Positions 13,150-17,739 of a DNA stretch of 17,739 bases are shown here, in pieces (position 1 is the stretch's first letter; every line of letters begins with the position of its first letter). The notes under the pieces were generated by a model. The model did no database searches and was not told where the DNA came from. It worked only from the letters and a program-made list of their open reading frames with translations. The stretch is from JAXDLK01 sp034666665 (GTDB lineage: Bacteria; Desulfobacterota; Binatia; JACPRU01). Position numbers and translations under genes: made by a program. The stretch lies in assembly GCA_034666665.1 (NCBI GenBank), contig JAXDLK010000099.1:1-17739 (forward strand), read 5' to 3'.

Positions 13150-14289
13150 ATGGTCACACGGAAGGAGCTCTACACCGCGCTGACGATGGTCGCGATCGTC
13201 GGCTTCGTGCTCGGCAGGTTGGTCGCGGGATCGAGGACCGTCGATCCCCTCACGCTGCCGCCGGCCGAGGCGCAGCTCCTGTCCTCCGAGCCTTCGACGT
13301 TCGCGGCCGTCGCCAAGCGCGCGCGGCCGTCGGTCGTGAACGTGTTCACGACCCAGCGGGTGAGCGTACGGCCGTTCGCCGGTCCCTTCGGTCCGGGTGA
13401 TCCCTTCGAGCAGTTCTTCCGCCAGTTCTTTCCCGAGGTGCCGCTGGAGCAGGAGCGCCAGAGCCTGGGCTCGGGCTTCATCATCGATTCGAAAGGGTAC
13501 GTGATCACCAACCATCACGTGGTCGCGAACGCCGACGAGATCCGCATCAAGCTCGCCGACGCGCGGACGTTCCCGGCGAAGCTCGTCGGCAGCGACCCGC
13601 GGACGGACGTCGCGCTGGTGAAGATGGAGGGCAGCCAGCTGCCGGTCGCCGCGATCGGAGATTCCGACAAGATCAAGGTCGGCGACTGGGTGCTGGCGAT
13701 CGGCAACCCCTTCGGTCTCGAGGCGACGGTGACCGCGGGAATCATCAGCGCGACCGAGCGCGTGATCGGCGCCGGCCCGTTCGACGACTTCATCCAGACC
13801 GACGCCTCGATCAATCCCGGGAACTCGGGTGGGCCGCTGATCGACGTCGAGGGGCGCGTGATCGGCGTCAACAGCGCGATCTTCAGCCAGTCGGGCGGCT
13901 CGATCGGCATCGGCTTCGCGATCCCGATCAACCTCGCGAACCAGATCGCGGCGCAGCTCCGTACCGACCGCCGGGTCGTGCGCGGCTGGCTCGGCGTGTC
14001 GTTGCAGGAGGTGACGCCTGAGCTCGCGCAGTCCTTCGGCCTCGCGGAAGCCCGTGGGGCGGTGATCGCCGACCTCTATCGCGGTGGACCGGCACACCGC
14101 GCGGGACTCCGGCGCGGCGACGTGATCCTGGAATTCGCCGGGCGTCCGGTGCACGACTCGCGGCAGCTCACGCGCTGGGTCGCGGAGACGAAGATCGGCG
14201 ATGCCGTCGACCTCGGAATCATGCGCGGCGGCAAACAGGAGACCGTGCAGGTGACGGTCGAGGAGGCGCCGTCGGCGGGGAGGACGTGA
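13150..14289 (+). CDS. HtrA/DegS-type serine protease, membrane-anchored, single PDZ
   Basis: This is an envelope quality-control protease facing the periplasm. The 379-residue protein starts at ATG 13150, with GAAGAGGAG (13136-13144) 5 nt upstream. The frame is open back to 13036, but that part overlaps the terminator hairpin. An uncleaved-looking anchor (about 7-27, LYTALTMVAIVGFVLGRLVA) precedes the trypsin-like domain. The catalytic triad is H123 (TNHHVV), D153 (RTDVALVK) and S226 (NPGNSGGPL). One PDZ domain follows (about 278-372; RGWLGVSLQEVTPELAQSFG, GGPAHRAGLRRGDVILEFAG). One PDZ plus an anchor resembles DegS more than DegP. A Gly/Pro/Phe-rich loop (75-97) precedes the protease core, as in other HtrAs. 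Confidence 0.95.
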   Translation: MVTRKELYTALTMVAIVGFVLGRLVAGSRTVDPLTLPPAEAQLLSSEPSTFAAVAKRARPSVVNVFTTQRVSVRPFAGPFGPGDPFEQFFRQFFPEVPLEQERQSLGSGFIIDSKGYVITNHHVVANADEIRIKLADARTFPAKLVGSDPRTDVALVKMEGSQLPVAAIGDSDKIKVGDWVLAIGNPFGLEATVTAGIISATERVIGAGPFDDFIQTDASINPGNSGGPLIDVEGRVIGVNSAIFSQSGGSIGIGFAIPINLANQIAAQLRTDRRVVRGWLGVSLQEVTPELAQSFGLAEARGAVIADLYRGGPAHRAGLRRGDVILEFAGRPVHDSRQLTRWVAETKIGDAVDLGIMRGGKQETVQVTVEEAPSAGRT

Positions 14290-14319
14290 TCCGCCGCGAT
14301 GCGAAGCGCCGCGGATCAC
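14286..14319. terminator. Shared hairpin at convergent gene ends
   Basis: GTGATCCGC (14286-14294) pairs with GCGGATCAC (14311-14319). After one C-C mismatch, GCG and CGC extend the stem, leaving an 8-nt loop. The HtrA stop (TGA 14287-14289) lies in the left arm and the HNH stop (TCA 14316-14318) in the right arm. It could act as a bidirectional end structure; there is no T-tract on either side. Confidence 0.55.
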
Positions 14320-14774
14320 ATCGCCGCCGGGTCGAGGTAGACATCACCGCGAAGCCGCAGGAGCGGCGCGCGGTCCGGCCGCACGCCGAGCTCCCAGGTG
14401 ACGTCGTTCGGCGCCTTGCCGGTCCCGCGCAGCCGTCCTTCGTGAATGCAGTGATGGTGATGGGCCGCACAGGCAGCCACCAGGTTCCCGGGGTCGTCTC
14501 CGCCGCCGGCGGAGCGAAAGACCAGATGATACACCTCCAGGTTGCGCCGTGAGCTGCAGGCCGGGACGACGCACCGGTAGCGGTCGCGATCGAGGATCCG
14601 GTTCCGGTGACGCTTTCTCTGACGTTGCCATTCTCTCGTGACGTGGACGAGAGCCCGACAAGCCCGACCCAGAGCGGCTCCGAGGGCTCGCACCAGGCGA
14701 CGATGGCCTGGTGCGAAACACAAGCGTCGGCTAGCGCGCCAGTCCAAACCATCCGGCGGCCTCACGGCGTCCAT
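14316..14774 (-). CDS. HNH endonuclease, probably an N-terminally truncated remnant
   Basis: The 152-residue frame from ATG 14774 carries an HNH nuclease domain at its C-terminal half: RDRYRCVVPACSSRRNLEVY (63-82), then HLVFRSAGGGDDPGNLV and ACAAHHHHCIHEG (101-113). The first residue of the usual H-H or D-H pair is a tyrosine (Y82), though H83 and the later histidines remain. The N-terminal 50 residues show no domain, and no Shine-Dalgarno precedes the ATG. The frame is open to 15044, but that stretch is translated palindromic repeat DNA. Related HNH proteins usually carry a long N-terminal domain, so this looks like the tail of a larger gene cut off near the REP-like pair. DNA cleavage activity is doubtful. 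An intact small HNH protein remains possible. Confidence 0.6.
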   Translation of the reverse strand: MDAVRPPDGLDWRASRRLCFAPGHRRLVRALGAALGRACRALVHVTREWQRQRKRHRNRILDRDRYRCVVPACSSRRNLEVYHLVFRSAGGGDDPGNLVAACAAHHHHCIHEGRLRGTGKAPNDVTWELGVRPDRAPLLRLRGDVYLDPAAM

Positions 14775-14804
14775 GAAGCTCGCGGCGAATGACAGCACAG
14801 GGGG

Positions 14805-15014
14805 CGCTCTCCCTGGCCCTCTCCCCCGCGGACGGGGGGCGAGGGGAGGAAGGAGCAGGGGCGAGCGATCGGCCGTTCGATGACCGTGGCGCTGCGGCTG
14901 CTGGCGGAGTCGCGAGGCGGCGCGAGGGCATCGCCGGGGATTCGAGGGGCCCCTGACCCGCCGACTCTCGTCGGCGACCTCTCCCCGCCTCCTGCGGGGA
15001 GAGGTAAGGCGAGG
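14805..15014. repeat. Inverted pair of REP-like palindromes
   Basis: Right copy: a perfect 12-bp stem, ACCTCTCCCCGC (14977-14988) and GCGGGGAGAGGT (14994-15005), with a 5-nt loop and the tail AAGGCGAGGGA. Left copy, in opposite orientation: CCCTC and CCCCCG (14817-14828) against CGGGGG and GAGGG (14833-14845). Read on the minus strand it continues into the related tail CCAGGGAGAGCG. Two related palindromes facing each other over about 130 bp form a REPIN/BIME-like unit. They fill most of the 294-bp gap between the HNH fragment and cobD, and the right copy could also end the cob transcript. No transposase is present. Confidence 0.65.
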
Positions 15015-15068
15015 GAGTGGATCGGCGATACCGATGACCGCCACGCGCGCACTGCACGCCGCGCTCGC

Positions 15069-16124
15069 CTACGCAGCGTCCGATAGGGCCCGCAGGAGCT
15101 TTTCGTTGTCCTCCGGGGACCGGACCGCGATTCGAAGGAAGCCGGGCGAGAGACCCGGAAGCGCCGCGAGGTCCCGGACGGCGAGGCCATGGCGCGCGAG
15201 CTTCGCCTGGAGAGACTTCTCGGGATCTGCCTCGCTCGGATCGAATACCAGGACGAAGTTCGCGGCGGAGGGAAACACCGTGAGTCCGGCGCGAGTCAGA
15301 CCTGAGATCAGCTGCGCGCGACCTTCGGCGACCGTCGCGAGCATGCGATCGACGTAAGCGCGGGGTGCGCCGAGGCACGCGACCGCGACCTCTTCCGCGG
15401 GAGTCGAGATCGACCACGGCATCCGTCTGCTTCGGAGCCGGTCGACGAGCGGCGGGTGCGCGACGGCGTAGCCGACGCGGAGGCCGGGGATCGCGAAGAC
15501 CTTGGTGAGAGACCGGACGACCAACAGGCCTTCGGTTTCCGCGGCCACGGACGCGAGCGATTCCTCTTCGCCGACGAAGTCGATGAACGCCTCGTCGATC
15601 ACGCACCGGGCGCCGTGACGCGCGCACTGCTCGGCGATCTCGCGAGCGTCGTCTCTGCGGACGAAGCTGCCGGTGGGGCTGTTCGGGCGCCCGAAAAAGA
15701 GCGCGTCACAGCCGCGGCGGAGCGTGGCGGCGATCTCCGCGCGCGGCCATGCGAAGCTGCACGCGGCGTCGAGCACGAGCGGCGAAACGTGGCGGCCGCG
15801 GAGCAAGGACGCGTTGGCGATTTCGCTGAACGTGGGAATCACGACCGCCGGCCGCTCCGGCGCGATCACCTCGGCGAAGAGATGGAAGACGGCCGTCGAG
15901 CCGGCCGCCACCAGGATCGACTCGGGAGAGACGGAGTGTCGCCGCGCGAGCGCATCGCGAAGCTTCGACGCCTCCGGGTCGGGATAGCGAACGATCCGCT
16001 GCGCGGCATCGAGGTAGGCCTCGATTGCCTCCGGCGGCGGCCCGAGAGGATTCACGCTGGCGCTGAAGTCGAGCAGGTCGCCGGCGGCGCCGCCGTGCAC
16101 GCGATCGATCCCGAGCTTCGTCAC
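15069..16124 (-). CDS. cobD: L-threonine-O-3-phosphate decarboxylase (CobD)
   Basis: CobD is a PLP enzyme that makes (R)-1-aminopropan-2-ol O-phosphate, the linker joining the corrin ring to the lower-ligand loop of cobamides. The 351-residue class I aminotransferase-fold protein opens with HGG and DFSASVNPLGPP (19-30), a signature shared with CobD rather than HisC. Other features are YPDPEASKLRDALA, GSTAVFHL, N148 in GRPNSPTG, D177 in CVIDEAFIDF, and the PLP lysine K208 in RSLTKVFAIPGLRVGY. GTG 16124 overlaps the cbiB stop (GTGA, 16121-16124). It is the last gene of the cbiZ-cbiB-cobD unit. HisC is the nearest alternative, but the neighbours and the N-terminus favour CobD. Confidence 0.92.
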   Translation of the reverse strand: MTKLGIDRVHGGAAGDLLDFSASVNPLGPPPEAIEAYLDAAQRIVRYPDPEASKLRDALARRHSVSPESILVAAGSTAVFHLFAEVIAPERPAVVIPTFSEIANASLLRGRHVSPLVLDAACSFAWPRAEIAATLRRGCDALFFGRPNSPTGSFVRRDDAREIAEQCARHGARCVIDEAFIDFVGEEESLASVAAETEGLLVVRSLTKVFAIPGLRVGYAVAHPPLVDRLRSRRMPWSISTPAEEVAVACLGAPRAYVDRMLATVAEGRAQLISGLTRAGLTVFPSAANFVLVFDPSEADPEKSLQAKLARHGLAVRDLAALPGLSPGFLRIAVRSPEDNEKLLRALSDAA

Positions 16125-17089
16125 GAGCGCACCGACGACATCAGCGAGCGGAGGCTCAACAGCGTGATCAGACCGAGCGCGCTGACGACTCGCATGAGAA
16201 GGACCGCATCGCGAATGTCGGCGGCAGTCGCGACGCGGTCGCTGCTGCCCCAGAACGGCCGGTCCTCGACTTCGCCGGCGTACGTCGCCGGACCACCGAG
16301 GCGAAGGCCCAACGCGCCCGCCATCGCGGCCTCCGGAAAGCCGGCATTCGGGCTCGCGTGCTTCCTGCCGTCTTCGATCGTGGTGCGGAGTGCTGCTCGG
16401 CCGCTGCCGCGGCAGAGCCCCGCGGCCGCCGCGAGCAGGATCGCCGTCAGGCGCGCGGGCAAGAGGTTCGCGGCATCGTCGAGGCGCGCGGCGAAGCGGC
16501 CGAAGTATCGGTAACGCTCGTCCTGATGGCCGATCATCGAGTCGAGCGTGTTGATCGCCTTGTAGGCGACGGCACCGGCCGGGCCGAGCAGAACGAGATA
16601 GAAGAGCGGTGCGATCACGGCGTCGGACGCGTTCTCGGCGACGGACTCGATGGTCGCGCGAATCGCCGCGTCCTCGCCCAGCGCCTCCGGGTCCCTGCCG
16701 ACGAGCGAAGGAAGGAGACGCCTCGCGCGCTCGAGGTCGTGGTCGTCGAGCGCAGAGGCGATCGCCAGTGCCGTGTCGGCGAGGCCGCGAATCGCCAGCG
16801 TCGTCCAGGCGATCAGCAGCGCGGCGGTGGCAGCGACGAGCGGCCCCGCGGCGGCGGCGATCTCGAGCGTAGCTGCGGCGATCCCAGCCGCGGCGACTAC
16901 CGTCGAGATCGCGAGAAACGCTCCGCCGACCAGATCCGGGATGCGACGGCCGGTCCAGAGAATCCTCTCTCCGGCAGCGATCCAGAGGCCGATGCCGCGT
17001 ACCGGGTGCGGCAGCCAGCGAGGGTCACCCACCAGGAGGTCGAGGGCGACGGCCGAGAGCACGATCCACCCCGGCGGCGGAAAGATCAC
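16121..17089 (-). CDS. cbiB: Adenosylcobinamide-phosphate synthase CbiB
   Basis: This is an integral membrane enzyme that condenses adenosylcobyric acid with aminopropanol phosphate (from CobD) to give adenosylcobinamide phosphate. GTG 17089 gives 322 residues, the family length. The frame is open further to 17623, but that part is Arg-rich and lies over cbiZ in another frame. Motifs are ALDLLVGDPRWLPHPVRGIG near the N-terminus, ESVAENASDAVIAPLFY, KAINTLDSMIGHQDERYRYF and HASPNAGFPEAAMAGALGLR, the last followed by the segment LGGPATYAGE. Several Ala/Leu-rich membrane segments are visible. GTGA overlaps join it to cbiZ upstream and cobD downstream, so translation is probably coupled. Confidence 0.95.
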   Translation of the reverse strand: MIFPPPGWIVLSAVALDLLVGDPRWLPHPVRGIGLWIAAGERILWTGRRIPDLVGGAFLAISTVVAAAGIAAATLEIAAAAGPLVAATAALLIAWTTLAIRGLADTALAIASALDDHDLERARRLLPSLVGRDPEALGEDAAIRATIESVAENASDAVIAPLFYLVLLGPAGAVAYKAINTLDSMIGHQDERYRYFGRFAARLDDAANLLPARLTAILLAAAAGLCRGSGRAALRTTIEDGRKHASPNAGFPEAAMAGALGLRLGGPATYAGEVEDRPFWGSSDRVATAADIRDAVLLMRVVSALGLITLLSLRSLMSSVRS

Positions 17090-17739
17090 GACGTTGCGGA
17101 CGGCATTCGGGCTGCGTCGCGTGACAGCGCAGCCGAAAGCGCGGCGCCCGAGCTCGCGAGGACCGCTCGGCCGATCAGCTCGCCGAGCTTCGTGTGCTTT
17201 CCGCAGTAAAGCGAAGGGTCGGGCGCCGCCGGCGCGGCGACGACGATGCAGTCCGTGCCGGTGCCCGTCGCGCGCCGCCCGCTGACCACGCTGACGGCGC
17301 CGGACGCGAGCGTCGCCACCGCCTTTGCCTCGGCCGCGATCTGTACGGCCTCGACCAGCGCGCCATCGCCGAGCGGTGCGCTCACGGTGACGACGAGATT
17401 GATCGTACCGGGCTGCAGAGAAGGCGAAGTCGTCGGATCGCCGACGCGGAGCGCGTTCGAGCAGCCGGCGGTGGTGAATGCGGTGACCGTGAGATCGCCG
17501 AAGCTTTCCGAGCACACGGCAGGGCGATCGACCGCCGCTCCGGTCATGAGCGCGATCGTGGCGTCGAGCGGCAGCCCGAGCGCGCGCACCACCCGCCGCA
17601 GGTGAGGCTCCGGCTGCTCGCACGCCTCCCGCGCATCGGCATCGAGTCCGTGGTTGACGATCGCGGACGCGCGCGTCAGGCCGCCTCCGAGTGGTGCCCA
17701 GCTGAGAGCGCGGCAGGTCTCCCCGAGGAGAATGACCAG
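17086..17739 (-). CDS. cbiZ: Adenosylcobinamide amidohydrolase CbiZ (5' end off right edge)
   Basis: CbiZ hydrolyses the amide bond of adenosylcobinamide to release adenosylcobyric acid, the substrate of CbiB, and so lets cells reuse or remodel scavenged corrinoids. The frame is open for 218 codons to the window edge without a start, so the N-terminus is missing. It reads RALSWAPLGGGLTRASAIVN near the edge, then IALMTGAA, TVTAFTTAGCSNALRVGD, GTINLVVTVSAPL, ATGTGTDCIVVAAP and YCGKHTKLGELIGRAV. These are family features, and most of the family length is present. A shorter GTG start at 17592 is possible but would drop the conserved PLGGGL region. The stop overlaps the cbiB GTG by 4 bp. Any cobalamin riboswitch would lie outside the window. 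Confidence 0.9.
   Translation of the reverse strand: MVILLGETCRALSWAPLGGGLTRASAIVNHGLDADAREACEQPEPHLRRVVRALGLPLDATIALMTGAAVDRPAVCSESFGDLTVTAFTTAGCSNALRVGDPTTSPSLQPGTINLVVTVSAPLGDGALVEAVQIAAEAKAVATLASGAVSVVSGRRATGTGTDCIVVAAPAAPDPSLYCGKHTKLGELIGRAVLASSGAALSAALSRDAARMPSATS

Noticed and set aside
12592..14319. 575-codon minus-strand frame opposite htrA
   Set aside because: It runs through the intrinsic terminator and the promoter region of the small gene, and the opposite strand has a complete catalytic triad.
17090..17623. N-terminal extension of the cbiB frame
   Set aside because: It is Arg-rich, overlies cbiZ, and CbiB homology begins just after GTG 17089.

Overview
The window is strongly G+C-rich bacterial DNA with tightly packed genes. 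A two-membrane cell is likely, because the window encodes an outer-membrane lipoprotein-sorting-like protein, an HtrA-type envelope protease and a periplasmic-binding-fold protein. The nearness of recO and ppdK, the grpE-dnaK-dnaJ order without hrcA, and the overall gene style suggest a deltaproteobacteria-like lineage (Desulfobacterota, Myxococcota or Binatota type). This placement is inference, not a taxonomic assignment.

Layout. 1-1572 (minus strand): the N-terminal part of pyruvate phosphate dikinase, which runs off the left edge, and recO. 1667-10968 (plus strand): one long co-directional train, grpE, dnaK, dnaJ, a type 1 periplasmic-binding-fold protein, thiL, two tandem CNNM/CorC-like CBS proteins and larB. 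From dnaJ onward the genes overlap or nearly touch. Hairpins lie in the grpE-dnaK and dnaK-dnaJ gaps, and a promoter-like sequence precedes dnaK. 10981-12984: a minus-strand LolA-like periplasmic protein diverges from a plus-strand SAM methyltransferase. After these comes an isolated 68-residue protein of unknown function, with a possible sigma-54 promoter, a good Shine-Dalgarno and a textbook intrinsic terminator. 13150-14289: a membrane-anchored, single-PDZ HtrA/DegS-type protease. 14316-14774: an HNH nuclease fragment on the minus strand, convergent with the protease; the two stop codons sit in the two arms of one hairpin. 14805-15014: an inverted pair of REP-like palindromes. 15069-17739 (minus strand): cbiZ (5' end off the right edge), cbiB and cobD, translationally coupled by two GTGA overlaps.

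How the genes work together. The grpE/dnaK/dnaJ block is a complete Hsp70 machine. The genes behind it (thiamine kinase, CBS-domain transport-type proteins, LarB) share transcription direction but no obvious pathway. The cbiZ-cbiB-cobD block is a coherent corrinoid module: CbiZ cuts adenosylcobinamide to adenosylcobyric acid, CobD makes the aminopropanol phosphate, and CbiB joins the two. The result is salvage or remodelling of scavenged corrinoids.

No tRNA, rRNA, CRISPR array, insertion sequence or prophage was seen. The least explained material is the isolated small gene at 12778-12984 with its 240-bp leader, and the REP-like pair beside the decayed-looking HNH gene.
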